A DNA stretch of 64,000 nt from Thiocapsa sp. KS1 (GTDB taxonomy: Bacteria; Pseudomonadota; Gammaproteobacteria; Chromatiales; Chromatiaceae). A model generated the notes under the pieces. The model made no database searches and was not told the origin of the DNA. It worked only from the letters and a program-made list of their open reading frames with translations. Where the stretch lies: the NCBI RefSeq assembly GCF_001499735.1, contig NZ_LN848257.1, positions 3,704,517 to 3,768,516 on the forward strand. The letters are read 5' to 3'. The position numbers and the translations under genes were made by a program. The first letter of the stretch is position 1, and every line of letters starts with the position of its first letter. Of the stretch, positions 54,411 to 64,000 are shown piece after piece.

Positions 54411-54715
54411 ATTCAGTCGCCTTGGACAGCGTATCCGCACCGACCGCAACGGGGCTGCAGGTGGTGGAGGCGGATCGCACCGACCCCTTGAGCAAATGTG
54501 TCGGGGATGCCTTGCGCTTCTATCTGGAAAACATGGCGGGCCATGACGTCGTCAATCTTTACGACCTGGTGCTGGAAGAGGTCGAGCGCCCCATGTTCGA
54601 GACCGTTCTGGACCACACCAACGGCAATCTGAGTCACGCCGCGAAAATACTCGGCTTGACCCGTGCGACCCTGCGCAAACGGCTCGCCGCTTACGGGATC
54701 GAGCGCGCGCGCTGA
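54407..54715 (+). CDS. fis: DNA-binding protein Fis
   Basis: 102 residues. Fis bends DNA and regulates rRNA operons and growth-phase genes. The C-terminal HTH is [20 protein letters not shown], close to E. coli Fis, with the conserved core [17 protein letters not shown] before it. The ATGA overlap with dusB couples their translation. Confidence 0.97.
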   Translation: MNSVALDSVSAPTATGLQVVEADRTDPLSKCVGDALRFYLENMAGHDVVNLYDLVLEEVERPMFETVLDHTNGNLSHAAKILGLTRATLRKRLAAYGIERAR

Positions 54716-54776
54716 ACCCGCATCGCCGGCCGCACCGTCGGCCCTCATTCAGATCATCAGACTCGGATCGATCCAC

Positions 54777-56336
54777 ATGCCATCCATTCATCGCGCCCTG
54801 ATCAGCGTGTCCGACAAGACCGGTTTGGCCGCCTTTGCCCGCGACCTTGCAGCCAAAGGTGTGGAGATCCTCTCCACCGGCGGGACCGCTCGGCTCCTGA
54901 CCGAAGAAGGTATCCCCGTCACCGAGGTCTCGGACTACACCGGCTTCCCCGAGATGATGGACGGTCGGGTCAAGACCCTTCATCCGCGCATCCACGGCGG
55001 CATCCTCGGTCGGCGCGGTGTCGACGACCGGGTCATGCGCGAGAACGAGATCAAGCCGATCGACCTGGTCGTCGTGAATCTTTACCCCTTCGAGCAGACG
55101 GTGGCCGATCCGGCCTGCGATCTGGCCACGGCCATCGAGAACATCGACATCGGCGGCCCGACCCTGCTGCGCGCCGCGGCGAAGAACCACGCGAGTGTCA
55201 CCGTCGTCGTGGATTCGGCCGACTACCCGCGCATCGCCGCGGAGATCGCCGCGCACGGCGGGGTGAGCGAGGCCACGCGCTTCGATCTGGCAGTCAAGGC
55301 CTTCGAGCACACCGCCCGCTACGACGGCGCCATCGCCAACTATCTCGGCGCACGGCTCGCGACCGATGTCCCCGGCGCCTTCCCGCGCACCCTGAGCCTG
55401 CAGCTCGGCCGCAAGCAATCCATGCGCTACGGCGAGAATCCGCATCAGAACGCGGCCTTCTATATCGAGCACGGCGACCTGGAAACCAGCATCGCCACGG
55501 CCAGCCAGATCCAAGGCAAAGAGCTCTCCTACAACAACATCGCCGATACGGATGCGGCGCTCGAGTGCGTGAAGCAGTTCTCCGAGGGGCCGGCCTGCGT
55601 CATCGTCAAGCATGCCAATCCCTGCGGCGTCGCCCTGGGCGCCAACCTGCTGGACGCCTACGAGCGCGCCTACAGCACCGACCCCGAATCCGCCTTCGGC
55701 GGCATCATCGCCTTCAACGGCGAGCTCGACGGCGAGACGGCCCGAACCATCGTCGAGCGCCAGTTCGTCGAGGTCATCATCGCGCCCCGCGTGACCGCCG
55801 AGGCCAGCGAGGCGGTCGCGGCCAAGAAGAACGTCCGCCTGCTTGAATGCGGCGCCTGGGACAGCGAGTTGGTCCATCGACTCGACTTCAAGCGGGTCAA
55901 CGGCGGGCTGCTGGTCCAGGACGCGGACCTACGTCTGACCGAGTCGCTCAAGACCGTCACCGAGCGCGCGCCGAGCGAGCAGGAGCTGGCCGACCTGCTC
56001 TTCGCCTGGCGGGTCGCCAAGTTCGTCAAATCAAACGCCATCGTCTACGGGCGCGACGGCATGACCATCGGGGTCGGTGCGGGCCAGATGAGCCGTGTGA
56101 ACTCCGCGCGCATCGCCGTCATCAAGGCCGAGCAGGCGGGCCTCGCGGTGCCCGGCGCGGTCATGGCCTCCGACGCCTTCTTCCCCTTCCGTGACGGGAT
56201 CGACCAGGCCGCGGCGGCCGGCATCACGGCCGTCATCCAGCCCGGAGGCTCCATGCGCGACGAGGAGACCATCGCCGCGGCAAACGAGCACGGGATTGCG
56301 ATGGTCTTCACGGGGATGCGTCACTTCAGGCATTAA
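54777..56336 (+). CDS. purH: bifunctional AICAR transformylase/IMP cyclohydrolase
   Basis: 519 residues. It performs the last two steps of IMP synthesis. The cyclohydrolase half begins [17 protein letters not shown] and carries [15 protein letters not shown]; the formyltransferase half contains [11 protein letters not shown] with the catalytic Lys-His, [10 protein letters not shown] and [12 protein letters not shown]. Its TAA stop is formed by the left end of an inverted-repeat element. With purD downstream it forms the purH-purD neighbourhood, here interrupted by an lpxA-like gene. Confidence 0.97.
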   Translation: MPSIHRALISVSDKTGLAAFARDLAAKGVEILSTGGTARLLTEEGIPVTEVSDYTGFPEMMDGRVKTLHPRIHGGILGRRGVDDRVMRENEIKPIDLVVVNLYPFEQTVADPACDLATAIENIDIGGPTLLRAAAKNHASVTVVVDSADYPRIAAEIAAHGGVSEATRFDLAVKAFEHTARYDGAIANYLGARLATDVPGAFPRTLSLQLGRKQSMRYGENPHQNAAFYIEHGDLETSIATASQIQGKELSYNNIADTDAALECVKQFSEGPACVIVKHANPCGVALGANLLDAYERAYSTDPESAFGGIIAFNGELDGETARTIVERQFVEVIIAPRVTAEASEAVAAKKNVRLLECGAWDSELVHRLDFKRVNGGLLVQDADLRLTESLKTVTERAPSEQELADLLFAWRVAKFVKSNAIVYGRDGMTIGVGAGQMSRVNSARIAVIKAEQAGLAVPGAVMASDAFFPFRDGIDQAAAAGITAVIQPGGSMRDEETIAAANEHGIAMVFTGMRHFRH

Positions 56337-56419
56337 ACCGCGCCCCGTGCGATCTGCACGGTTTGTGTTCAGGCTCGACATCCGAGCAACTGATCTGCGT
56401 CGGAGTCGACGCGGTTTAA
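56333..56419. repeat. 87-bp terminal-inverted-repeat element, copy E
   Basis: Left end TTAAACCGCGCCCCG, right end GAGTCGACGCGGTTTAA. The left end contains the purH stop codon (56334-56336). A second copy follows 22 bases later. Confidence 0.75.
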
Positions 56420-56441
56420 GATATTTAAATTTCTTAATCTC

Positions 56442-56527
56442 TTGAACCGCGTCGACTCAGAGCGCTCATGACGCGTCGACATTGATCAACGCCATCACCT
56501 CCTTGACTCACACAGGACGCGGTTCAA
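56442..56527. repeat. 86-bp terminal-inverted-repeat element, copy F
   Basis: Left end TTGAACCGCGTCGACTC, right end GGACGCGGTTCAA. The final A is the first base of the ATG of the lpxA-like gene. The flank TTCTTAATCTCTTGAACC resembles the flank of copy D. Confidence 0.75.
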
Positions 56528-57306
56528 TGGGCATCCATGCGAGCGCCATCATCGAAGAGGGTGCCGAGCTGCACCCCTCCGTCAGTGTCGGCCCCTATTC
56601 GATCATCGAGTCCGGGGCCGTCGTCGGCGAAGGCTGTCGGATCGAGTCCTGCGTGCGGATCTACGGCGCGACGCGGATGGGTGCGCACAACCGGGTCTGT
56701 CACGGGGCGACGCTCGGCTCGGAGCCTCAGGATCTCGGCTTCAAGCCCGAGCTGGCGCGGCCGCTCCTCATCGGCGACCACAATCACTTCAAGGAGGGGG
56801 TGAATATCAGCTGCGGCATCAAGTCCGAGGCGGGGACCCGGATCGGCAGCCACAACTACTGGATGGCCTTCTCGCATGCGGGCCATGACTGCATCGTCGG
56901 CGACCACAACATCTTCGCCAACACGGCCACGCTTGCGGGTCATGTCGAGGTCGCTGAGCGGGTCTTTCTCTCGGGGCAGGTCGCCGTGCATCAATTCTGT
57001 CGGATCGGAGCCTATGCGATGGTCGCCGGGGTGACGGGTGTCGCGCAGGACGTGCCGCCGTTCGCCTTGGTCGACGGTCACCGGGCGCGCATCGTGGGGC
57101 TCAACGTGGTCGGCTTGCGCCGCGGCGGTTTCTCGCAGGAGCAGCGCACGCGCATCAAGGCTGTCTATCGGCTGATCTTCCGCTCCGGTCTGCGCTCGGG
57201 CGAGGCACTCGCCCGAGCCGAGCAGGAGTATCCCGGACCCGAGACCCAAGCCATCGTTCAATTCATTCAGTCGAGCCGACGCGGCGTCGTCTCGTTTCAA
57301 GCGTAA
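56527..57306 (+). CDS. LpxA-like UDP-N-acetylglucosamine acyltransferase
   Basis: 259 residues, a left-handed beta helix of hexapeptide repeats (e.g. [20 protein letters not shown]) with a C-terminal helical part ([14 protein letters not shown]). The catalytic His region [18 protein letters not shown] matches LpxA, the first enzyme of lipid A synthesis, which acylates the 3-OH of UDP-GlcNAc. It lies outside the usual lpxD-fabZ-lpxA-lpxB operon, between purH and purD, so it may be a second copy with other acyl or sugar preference. Start 56527 matches the family; the ATG overlaps the end of a repeat element and has no clear ribosome binding site. Confidence 0.88.
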   Translation: MGIHASAIIEEGAELHPSVSVGPYSIIESGAVVGEGCRIESCVRIYGATRMGAHNRVCHGATLGSEPQDLGFKPELARPLLIGDHNHFKEGVNISCGIKSEAGTRIGSHNYWMAFSHAGHDCIVGDHNIFANTATLAGHVEVAERVFLSGQVAVHQFCRIGAYAMVAGVTGVAQDVPPFALVDGHRARIVGLNVVGLRRGGFSQEQRTRIKAVYRLIFRSGLRSGEALARAEQEYPGPETQAIVQFIQSSRRGVVSFQA

Positions 57307-57315
57307 GGGGCAGGT

Positions 57316-58605
57316 ATGAAGATCCTGATCGTCGGTAATGGCGGGCGCGAGCATGCCCTTGCCTGGAAGGCCGCACAATCGCCGATGGCAGAACGTGTTT
57401 ACGTTGCGCCCGGCAACGGCGGAACCGCGCACGAGCCCGGGGTGGAGAATCTGCCGATCGCCGCGGACGACGTGCCTGCACTGGTGCGCTTCGCGACCGA
57501 GCAGGCGATCGACCTGACCATCATCGGCCCGGAGGCACCGCTGGTCGCAGGCGTCGTCGATGCCTTCAAGGCGGCCGGTCTGCGCTGTTTCGGGCCGACC
57601 CGAGATGCCGCGCAGCTCGAAGGCTCGAAGGCTTTCGCCAAGGACTTCCTCGCGCACCATCGCATCCCGACGGCGGCCTACGGCGTCTTCACCGAGACCG
57701 ATCCCGCGCTCGCCTATCTGCGTCGCGTCGGTGCGCCCATCGTGATCAAGGCCGACGGACTCGCCGCGGGCAAGGGCGTCATCCTCGCCGAGGATCTCGC
57801 GACCGCGGAGGCGGCCGTACAGGACATGCTCGGGGCCGGGCGCTTCGGCAGCGCGGGCAACCGGGTGGTGATCGAGGAATTCCTGACCGGCGAGGAGGCG
57901 AGCTTCATCGTCATGGTCGACGGTGAGCACGTCCTGCCGCTCGCCACCTCTCAGGATCACAAGGCCCGCGACGACGGCGATCGCGGACCCAACACGGGCG
58001 GCATGGGCGCCTATTCACCCGCCCCGATCGTCACCCCCGAGATCCACGATCGCGTCATGCGCGAGGTCATCGAGCCGACGGTTGCCGGGCTCGCGGCCGA
58101 GGGCATCCATTACGTCGGTTTTCTCTACGCCGGCCTCATGATCGCCGCCGACGGGACACCCAAGGTGCTCGAGTACAACTGCCGGCTCGGCGATCCCGAG
58201 ACCCAGCCGCTCTTGATGCGCCTGGAATCGGACTTGGTCGAGCTTTGCCTTGCCGCGACCGAAGGTCGTCTCGATCAGGTCACAGCCACATGGGATCCGC
58301 GACCCGCGCTGGGCGTGGTCATGGCGGCCGGCGGTTATCCGGACAGCTACGAGACCGGCCACCCGATCCGCGGTTTGGACGTCGCGCTGCCCTCGGACGT
58401 CAAGATCTTCCAAGCCGGCACCTGGGCGGATGGATCGGCGATCCTGACCAACGGCGGACGCGTCCTCTGCGTCACCGCACTCGGAGACAGCGTCTCGGCC
58501 GCCCAGTCTCTGGCCTATCGGGGTGTCGAGACGATCGCTTGGGAGGGCTGCCAGTTCAGGCGCGATATCGGCTATCGCGCCATCGCCCGCGAGCGGTCGA
58601 GCTGA
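57316..58605 (+). CDS. purD: phosphoribosylamine-glycine ligase
   Basis: 429 residues. It joins glycine to phosphoribosylamine in purine synthesis. N-terminal MKILIVGNGGREHALAWK, the ATP-grasp segments IKADGLAAGKGV and EEFLTGEEASF, and DHKARDDGDRGPNTGGMGAY are diagnostic. It starts 9 bases after the lpxA-like gene with GGGGCAGG upstream. Confidence 0.97.
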   Translation: MKILIVGNGGREHALAWKAAQSPMAERVYVAPGNGGTAHEPGVENLPIAADDVPALVRFATEQAIDLTIIGPEAPLVAGVVDAFKAAGLRCFGPTRDAAQLEGSKAFAKDFLAHHRIPTAAYGVFTETDPALAYLRRVGAPIVIKADGLAAGKGVILAEDLATAEAAVQDMLGAGRFGSAGNRVVIEEFLTGEEASFIVMVDGEHVLPLATSQDHKARDDGDRGPNTGGMGAYSPAPIVTPEIHDRVMREVIEPTVAGLAAEGIHYVGFLYAGLMIAADGTPKVLEYNCRLGDPETQPLLMRLESDLVELCLAATEGRLDQVTATWDPRPALGVVMAAGGYPDSYETGHPIRGLDVALPSDVKIFQAGTWADGSAILTNGGRVLCVTALGDSVSAAQSLAYRGVETIAWEGCQFRRDIGYRAIARERSS

Positions 58606-58782
58606 AGGAATCCGTCAGTCATCCCGGACTGGGTTGCCGATCGGAAAGGCTCCGACCACGCGACCTTGGACCGGGCTGACCCTGCTCGGCAGAGGCGATC
58701 CCGCTCGAGGCTGCGGTGGCGTCCCTTGCCGGCGGCTCGCTTGCCACGCTCGCCCTCGCATGCGGCAACGACCCGGAAGGCA

Positions 58783-60204
58783 ATGTCTTACGCCCAAGCG
58801 CCTTCAATTGTCGGATTCAGGTTGATGCCCACCTGTGTACGCGAGTTTCCCTATCGGCCCGACAGCAGTCCCGTCTTCGAAATCCTTGTCGGCCGGGCTT
58901 GGCCGGTCTTTCTCGACAGTGGCCGGCCGGCGAGCACACGGGGGCGTTACGATATCCTGACCGCCGACCCGCGCTTAACCTTGGTCACGCGCGGGGATCG
59001 GACCGAGATTCGCGACGCGCAAGGCATGCGCAGCTCACCCGCGGATCCCTTTGCGTTGTTGGACGCGGCGCTTGGGCCGCGACGACCCCGCATCCCCGGT
59101 CTGCCCTTCTGCGGGGGCGCGATCGGATACTTCGCCTATGATCTCGCCCGCCGCTTGGAACGCATCCCGAGTCGCGCGGAAGACGCGGAGGGGATCCCGG
59201 ACATGGCCGTCGGGATCTATGACTGGGCGCTTGTGGTGGATCACGCGCGTGGCCGTTCCAGGCTCGTCGCGCAGGATCCGGCCCGCCTCGACGAAGTGTT
59301 CGCGCGTCTGATCCGCGCCCTGTCCGGCCCGGGTCCGGCGCAGGGCGTGTTCCGTGTCTTGGCGCCCGTTCGGTCCAACATGAGTCGCGCGGATTATCTG
59401 AGCGCACTCGATCGCATCCGGAGCTATCTATACGAGGGCGATTGCTACCAGGTCAATTTCGCGCAACGCTTCGCCGCCCCGGCGCAGGGCGACGCTTGGC
59501 AAGCCTACAAGGGTCTTCGGCGGCTGAATCCCGCGCCGTTCGGGGCCTATCTTGCGACCCCCGATTGCCGGATCCTCTGCTCCTCGCCCGAGCGTTTTCT
59601 GCGGGTGCGCGGCGAGCGGGTCGAAACCATGCCGATCAAAGGGACGCGGCCGCGCGGGAGCTATCCCGCCGAGGACCGGAGGCTTGCGGAGTCACTGCGC
59701 CATAGCGCGAAGGATCGAGCCGAGAACCTCATGATCGTCGACCTGCTGCGCAACGATCTGGGAAAGGTCTGCGCCATCGGCAGCGTGCATGTTCCAACGC
59801 TCTTCGAGGTGGAGAGCTTTACGCGGGTTCACCACTTGGTCAGCACAGTCCGCGGTCGTCTTGTCGAGGGGCGCAACGCGGTGGATCTCCTGCGGGCCTG
59901 TTTTCCGGGCGGGTCGATCACCGGCGCACCTAAGCTTCGCGCCATGCAGATCATCGAGGAGCTGGAGCCCCACCGTCGCGGTGTTTACTGCGGCGCGATC
60001 GGTTATCTCGGCTACGACGGTGCGATGGATACCAACATTGTCATCCGCACATTGGTTTATTCCAGCGGCGTCATCCGCCTCTGGGCAGGCGGCGGCATCG
60101 TCGCCGACTCCGAGCCGGAGGCCGAGTATCGCGAAACCTTCGACAAGGCGGCGCCTTTGCTGGAGCTTCTGGAGAGTCTACGCAACGAAAAAACGGAGCC
60201 TTGA
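58783..60204 (+). CDS. pabB: aminodeoxychorismate synthase component I
   Basis: 473 residues. It aminates chorismate in folate (p-aminobenzoate) synthesis with the glutaminase PabA. The chorismate-binding domain shows the PabB motif MPIKGTRPRG, whose Lys is the catalytic nucleophile and distinguishes PabB from TrpE, then RAENLMIVDLLRNDLG, FPGGSITGAPKLRAM and RLWAGGGIVADSEP. ATG 58783 has GGAAGG 4 bases upstream; ATG 58825 would be a shorter alternative. Neither pabA nor pabC is adjacent. Confidence 0.92.
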   Translation: MSYAQAPSIVGFRLMPTCVREFPYRPDSSPVFEILVGRAWPVFLDSGRPASTRGRYDILTADPRLTLVTRGDRTEIRDAQGMRSSPADPFALLDAALGPRRPRIPGLPFCGGAIGYFAYDLARRLERIPSRAEDAEGIPDMAVGIYDWALVVDHARGRSRLVAQDPARLDEVFARLIRALSGPGPAQGVFRVLAPVRSNMSRADYLSALDRIRSYLYEGDCYQVNFAQRFAAPAQGDAWQAYKGLRRLNPAPFGAYLATPDCRILCSSPERFLRVRGERVETMPIKGTRPRGSYPAEDRRLAESLRHSAKDRAENLMIVDLLRNDLGKVCAIGSVHVPTLFEVESFTRVHHLVSTVRGRLVEGRNAVDLLRACFPGGSITGAPKLRAMQIIEELEPHRRGVYCGAIGYLGYDGAMDTNIVIRTLVYSSGVIRLWAGGGIVADSEPEAEYRETFDKAAPLLELLESLRNEKTEP

Positions 60205-60358
60205 GCTCGGCGGCGAGACCCCGGCGAGGCTCGTGGGCCAGGCGTTGCGCGCGGTCGGGATGCAGCCTATCGCGACGCCGTGATCTGCGCCTTTCCGAGC
60301 GACGAGCCGCAACACCGTCCATTCCATACGAGAGACTCGGCCTTGCCCCGCGGTCGGC

Positions 60359-61300
60359 TCAAATAGCGAAGGTGCTGCCCCCGCCGGCCAAGGTCCGCTC
60401 CACGACCGCGCGTGTGAGATGTGGCGCGAACCCTTCGATAAAGGCATACACATAGCCGCGGAGCCAGGCGTTCTTGCGGATGCCGATGCGTGTGGTGCTC
60501 GAATCGAAGAGATGCGCGGCGTCCAGCATGCCCAAGCCGGTATCGAGGCTCGCATCGTAGGCCATGTGGGCGAGGATCCCGATGCCGAGTCCCATCCGAA
60601 CATAGGTCTTGATGACGTCGGCGTCGGAGGCGCTCAGCACCACCCGGGGCTCGAGGCCGCGGGCCAGGAAGGCGCGGTTGATTTGGCCGCGGCCTGTGAA
60701 GGCGCTGTCGTAGGTCACGATCGGCCAACGCGCGAGCTGCTCCAGGGTCAGCGCCGGCGCATCCAGAATCGGATGGCCCAAGGGTGCGACGATGCAGCGA
60801 TTCCACTGATAGCAGGGGAGCATCAGCAGCGTGTCGTAGTCCGCGATCGCCTCGGTGGCGATGGCGAGATCGGCGTCGCCTGCCAGGACCATCTCGCAGA
60901 TCTGTCTCGGCGTGCCTTGGTGGAGCGAGAGCCGGACCCCGGGGTATTCCTCGATGAAGCGGCGAATCGCTTCGGGCAAGACATAGCGGGCTTGGGTGTG
61001 GGTGGTGGCGATGGCCAATCGACCGGCGGTCTCGTCGCTGAACTCCTTGCCGACGCGCCGCAGATTGTCCAGATCCCCCAGCATACGCGCCGCGATCGCC
61101 AAGACCTGGCGACCCGGCTCGGTCACCTCCACGAGGCGCTTGCCGTGGCGGACGAAGATGTCCACCCCGAGCTCGGTTTCGAGCTGTCGGATCTGTTTGG
61201 AGACGCCTGGTTGCGAGGTGAAGAGCGCTTCGGCGGCCTCCGAGACGTTGAGCCCGTGACGCACGACCTCCTGAATGTAGCGCAGCTGTTGCAGGTTCAT
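60359..61300 (-). CDS. cysB: LysR-type regulator CysB
   Basis: 313 residues from MNLQQLRYIQEVVRHGLNVS. The winged HTH has ALFTSQPGVSKQIRQLE. The effector domain contains IATTHTQARYVLPEAI, LPCYQWNRCIV and DADVIKTYVRMGLGIGI, all close to E. coli CysB, which activates cysteine genes with N-acetylserine and is inhibited by sulfide. It is divergent from the sulfite reductase gene, with cysD beyond it, fitting a sulfur-assimilation regulon. Confidence 0.95.
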   Translation of the reverse strand: MNLQQLRYIQEVVRHGLNVSEAAEALFTSQPGVSKQIRQLETELGVDIFVRHGKRLVEVTEPGRQVLAIAARMLGDLDNLRRVGKEFSDETAGRLAIATTHTQARYVLPEAIRRFIEEYPGVRLSLHQGTPRQICEMVLAGDADLAIATEAIADYDTLLMLPCYQWNRCIVAPLGHPILDAPALTLEQLARWPIVTYDSAFTGRGQINRAFLARGLEPRVVLSASDADVIKTYVRMGLGIGILAHMAYDASLDTGLGMLDAAHLFDSSTTRIGIRKNAWLRGYVYAFIEGFAPHLTRAVVERTLAGGGSTFAI

Positions 61301-61399
61301 CTGGATCTTCGAATAACAAATAACCAATCGCTATATCAATCTAACTTCAAATTCCTTCTGTGGCAAAAAACGACTCGCTAGGATGTCGTCGATACGCCG

Positions 61400-61429
61400 C
61401 TCGGGCCGTCCGAAATCGGACGGCCCGAG
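61400..61429. promoter_or_regulatory. perfect 14-bp inverted repeat in the cysB/sulfite reductase gap
   Basis: CTCGGGCCGTCCGA-AA-TCGGACGGCCCGAG lies 100 bases from the cysB start and 41 bases before ATG 61470. It is too GC-rich and symmetric for a typical CysB half-site. It may be a leader hairpin of the reductase mRNA or an operator. Confidence 0.65.
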
Positions 61430-61469
61430 GCACCCCGACAATCAGACCAGCGAGACAGCGAGCGCCGCT

Positions 61470-63149
61470 ATGGACCGAGACGACGACGAGCAACGGAAGA
61501 TGAACGCGCGGGTGGCCGAGTTTCTTGCCCAGATCGGGCGTTATCGTGCCGGGGCGCTGACGGAGGAGGAGTTTCGTCCGCTGCGCCTGCAGAACGGACT
61601 CTATGTCATGCGGGAAGCGCCCATGCTGCGGATCGGCATTCCCTACGGCGTGCTCTCGAGCCTCCAGCTGCGTCGCCTCGCACGGATCACCCGCACCTAC
61701 GACCGCGGCTACGGCCACTTCACGACGCGCCAGAACGTTCAGCTTAATCGGGTCGCGTTCGAGGATGTTCCCGAGATCTTGGTCGAGTTGGCGGCGGTGC
61801 GGTTGTACAGCGTACGGACCTCCGGCAACTGCATCCGCAACATCACCTCCGACCCCTTTGCCGGGGTCGCCGCCGACGAGCGGATCGACCCCCGCCCCTG
61901 GTGCGAGATCCTTCGCCGCTGGAGCCTGCTCCACCCGGATTTCGGCCGACTCCCGCGCAAGCTGAAGATCGCGGTCACGGGCGCGCAGCAGGACCGGGCG
62001 CTGATCCGGGTGCACGACATCGGACTTGAGATCCTGACGAACGATGTCGGGGAGCCAGGTTTTCGAGTCTTGGTCGGTGGCGGTCTGGGCCGCAACCCTG
62101 CGCTCGCCCGGGAGCTGGAGCCTTTTCTGCCTTGGCATCACCTGGTGAGCTTCTGCGAGGCCATCGTGCGCGTCTACGATCGCCACGGACGCCGCGACGA
62201 CCCCTACAAGGCCCGTCTCAAAACCCTGGTCGGCTCGCTCGGAACGGCCGAGCTCAGGCGCTTGGTGATGCAGGAGTGGGCGACGCTCGCGGATGGTTCC
62301 TTGACCCTGACCGAGGCCGATCTCGATCCGATCCGATCGCGGTTCCTCGAGCCCCCCTATCAGGACCGGCCCGAGGACGATGTCGCGCACCGACGCCGGC
62401 TCTCGGGGAACCCCGCGTTCGCGGCCTGGACGCGCCGGAACACCCATCCGCACCGGCGTCCCGGATATAGGATCGTGACCCTTTCGACGAAGCACGCGCA
62501 GACGGCATCGGGCGATCTGTCCTCCGACCAGATGGAGCAGGTGGCCGACTGGGCGGACGACTACAGCTTCGGCGAGGTGCGCATCACGCACGAGCAGAAT
62601 CTGGTCTTGCCGCATGTCCGCAAGTGCGACCTTTATCCCTTGTGGGTGTCCGCCCGTGCGGCGGGCTTGGCGTCGCCCAATCGCGGCCTGCTCACGGACA
62701 TCATCGCCTGCCCGGGCGGGCGGTATTGCGACCTGGCCAAGGCCGATTCGATCGGCCTCGCACAAGCCATCCAGGCCCGGTTCGCCGACTCGGGCGTCGC
62801 GCAGGACATCGGCGAGCTAGCGCTCAATGTCTCGGGGTGCGTGAACGGCTGCGCGCATCATGCGGTCGCCCACATCGGCATCCGCGGCGTGGAGAAGAAT
62901 GACCGGGCCTGCTATCAGATCAGCATTGGCGGGGATGCCGGCGACGCGGCGCGTTTCGGCACGGTCATCGGCCCGGCCTTGTCCGGCGAGGAGATCCCGG
63001 CGGCCGTCGAGCGGTTGATCGGGGTCTATCTGAGCCACCGCCGCGGCGGCGAGCGTTTCGCCGAGACCGGGGATCGTCTCGGTACCGCGCCATTTTGTCG
63101 TGCGGTCTACGGCGAGGAGCAGCCGATCGCCAAGGTCGCCAACGGTTGA
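61470..63149 (+). CDS. siroheme sulfite/nitrite reductase (ferredoxin type)
   Basis: 559 residues from ATG 61470. An in-frame ATG at 61383 would place a perfect hairpin inside the coding region and adds no family-like sequence. Siroheme and [4Fe-4S] ligands are visible: CPGGRYC (about 414-420) and SGCVNGCAHH (about 456-465). The N-terminal half has YGHFTTRQNVQLNRV and TSGNCIRNITSDP. It performs six-electron reduction of sulfite to sulfide, or nitrite to ammonia. The setting between cysB and cysD favours sulfite. No cysJ flavoprotein is present, so ferredoxin is the probable donor. Confidence 0.9.
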   Translation: MDRDDDEQRKMNARVAEFLAQIGRYRAGALTEEEFRPLRLQNGLYVMREAPMLRIGIPYGVLSSLQLRRLARITRTYDRGYGHFTTRQNVQLNRVAFEDVPEILVELAAVRLYSVRTSGNCIRNITSDPFAGVAADERIDPRPWCEILRRWSLLHPDFGRLPRKLKIAVTGAQQDRALIRVHDIGLEILTNDVGEPGFRVLVGGGLGRNPALARELEPFLPWHHLVSFCEAIVRVYDRHGRRDDPYKARLKTLVGSLGTAELRRLVMQEWATLADGSLTLTEADLDPIRSRFLEPPYQDRPEDDVAHRRRLSGNPAFAAWTRRNTHPHRRPGYRIVTLSTKHAQTASGDLSSDQMEQVADWADDYSFGEVRITHEQNLVLPHVRKCDLYPLWVSARAAGLASPNRGLLTDIIACPGGRYCDLAKADSIGLAQAIQARFADSGVAQDIGELALNVSGCVNGCAHHAVAHIGIRGVEKNDRACYQISIGGDAGDAARFGTVIGPALSGEEIPAAVERLIGVYLSHRRGGERFAETGDRLGTAPFCRAVYGEEQPIAKVANG

Positions 63150-63357
63150 CCGAGTGCATGGTCGGCGCCCCGCTGTTTAAGCGCCATCGGGGAGGCCGCA
63201 TTTTGGAGAGTCGCGGGAATGCCGCCGGCGCCGGCCGATCCGGACCTGATAGACTCGGAGCCGTGTATCGCTCCCCGGCGCATCCATCCACGCCGGTCGG
63301 ACATGCCCGGAACACCCATCCGCGATCGTCTTTGCCACCAGCCTCGGTTAGGACTTG

Positions 63358-64000
63358 ATGACTACTCTCACACACCTGCAACGCCTGGAATCGGAAAGCA
63401 TCCACATCATGCGCGAGGTGGTGGCCGAGGTGGAGCGCCCCGTGATGCTCTACTCGGTCGGCAAGGATTCCGCCGTCATGCTTCACCTGGCCAAGAAGGC
63501 CTTCTATCCGTCCACGCCGCCCTTTCCGCTCCTGCATGTGGATACCACCTGGAAGTTTCAGGACATGTACCGACTGCGCGAGAAGGCGGCGCGCGAGGCG
63601 GGGATGGAGCTGCTCGTCTACCGAAACCCGGAGGCGCTCGCGCGCGGCATCAACCCCTTCGATCACGGCTCCCTGCACACCGATCTCTGGAAGACCGAAG
63701 GGCTGAAGCAGGCGCTCGACGAATACGGCTTCGATGCGGCCTTCGGCGGTGCGCGGCGCGACGAAGAGAAGAGCCGTGCGAAGGAGCGCGTCTTCTCGTT
63801 CCGTTCGGCCAATCACCGCTGGGATCCCAAAAATCAGCGCCCCGAGCTCTGGAAGCTCTACAACGCCCGCAAGGCCAAGGGCGAGAGCATCCGGGTCTTT
63901 CCGCTCTCCAACTGGACGGAGCTCGACATCTGGCAATACATCCATCTCGAGCAGATCGAGATCGTCCCGCTCTATCTCAGTGCCCCGCGCCCGACCGTGA
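63358..64000 (+). CDS. cysD: sulfate adenylyltransferase subunit 2 (3' end outside window)
   Basis: 214 codons visible, running off the right edge. The PP-loop is [20 protein letters not shown], with [16 protein letters not shown] and [10 protein letters not shown] further on. With the GTPase CysN it makes APS from sulfate and ATP. It is 208 bases downstream of the sulfite reductase gene; this gap has no other gene. In phototrophic sulfur oxidisers a sulfate-assimilation set is expected for growth without reduced sulfur. Confidence 0.96.
   Translation, partial: MTTLTHLQRLESESIHIMREVVAEVERPVMLYSVGKDSAVMLHLAKKAFYPSTPPFPLLHVDTTWKFQDMYRLREKAAREAGMELLVYRNPEALARGINPFDHGSLHTDLWKTEGLKQALDEYGFDAAFGGARRDEEKSRAKERVFSFRSANHRWDPKNQRPELWKLYNARKAKGESIRVFPLSNWTELDIWQYIHLEQIEIVPLYLSAPRPTV

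Noticed and set aside
61383..61469. N-terminal extension of the sulfite reductase from ATG 61383.
   Set aside because: The extension would encode the perfect hairpin and has no family resemblance; the family N-terminus begins around 61470.

Overview
The window reads as chromosomal DNA of a GC-rich gammaproteobacterium. The gene pairs and runs rnt/grxD, glnE-ilvE, dsbD-tlpA-like and aroQ-accB-accC-prmA-dusB-fis-purH-purD are gammaproteobacterial. The combination with groESL-fxsA-cutA, a cysB/sulfite reductase/cysD sulfur block and several small heat-shock proteins is most like purple sulfur bacteria (Chromatiaceae). That family assignment is an inference from gene order and remembered homologues, not from a search. 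No tRNA, rRNA or CRISPR array was recognised.

Region 1 (1-19.9 kb) is an accessory island, all on the plus strand. Its backbone is two DNA methylases of the DUF1156 type (the first runs off the left edge), a SNF2 helicase with a DUF3883 tail, and a large DUF499 ATPase. These are the parts of helicase-methylase-ATPase (Hma-like) candidate anti-phage loci. Three toxin-antitoxin modules lie between the backbone genes: a PIN-toxin pair (2.4-3.1 kb), a HigB/HigA-like pair followed by a SecB-like chaperone, i.e. a toxin-antitoxin-chaperone (TAC) unit (7.2-8.5 kb), and an MntA/HepT pair (15.8-16.4 kb). Between the TAC and the second methylase sits a tightly coupled trio that I cannot assign to a known system: a C2H2-finger protein, a coiled-coil protein and an Hsp70-family ATPase with a cysteine-rich tail (8.6-12.7 kb). 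The island ends at a hairpin and an 18-bp tandem repeat beside sodB.

Region 2 (19.9-43.1 kb) is mostly core genome: sodB, a hydantoinase-B-like protein, a glutamine amidotransferase of the asparagine synthase family, grxD/rnt, a TraB/GumN protein, mlaA, pyrC, a zinc-ribbon protein, ilvE, glnE, a hexose-6-phosphate mutarotase, a parvulin-type foldase, a secreted trypsin-like protease with a small secreted neighbour, a photolyase-like FAD protein with unusual domain order, three Hsp20 proteins and a two-component pair with a sigma-54 activator. Region 3 (43.3-64 kb) holds groES-groEL under a textbook CIRCE operator, fxsA, cutA, a dsbD with a duplicated alpha domain, a TlpA-like thioredoxin, aroQ, accBC, prmA, dusB-fis, purH, an lpxA-like gene, purD, pabB, cysB, a ferredoxin-type sulfite/nitrite reductase and the start of cysD.

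Scattered through the core part only is a family of 84-89 bp intergenic elements with about 15-bp terminal inverted repeats (TTTAAAYCGCGTC...). Their ends repeatedly supply the stop codon of the preceding gene or abut the next start codon. The most interesting parts of the window are the Hma-like island with its chaperone-linked modules and this repeat family.
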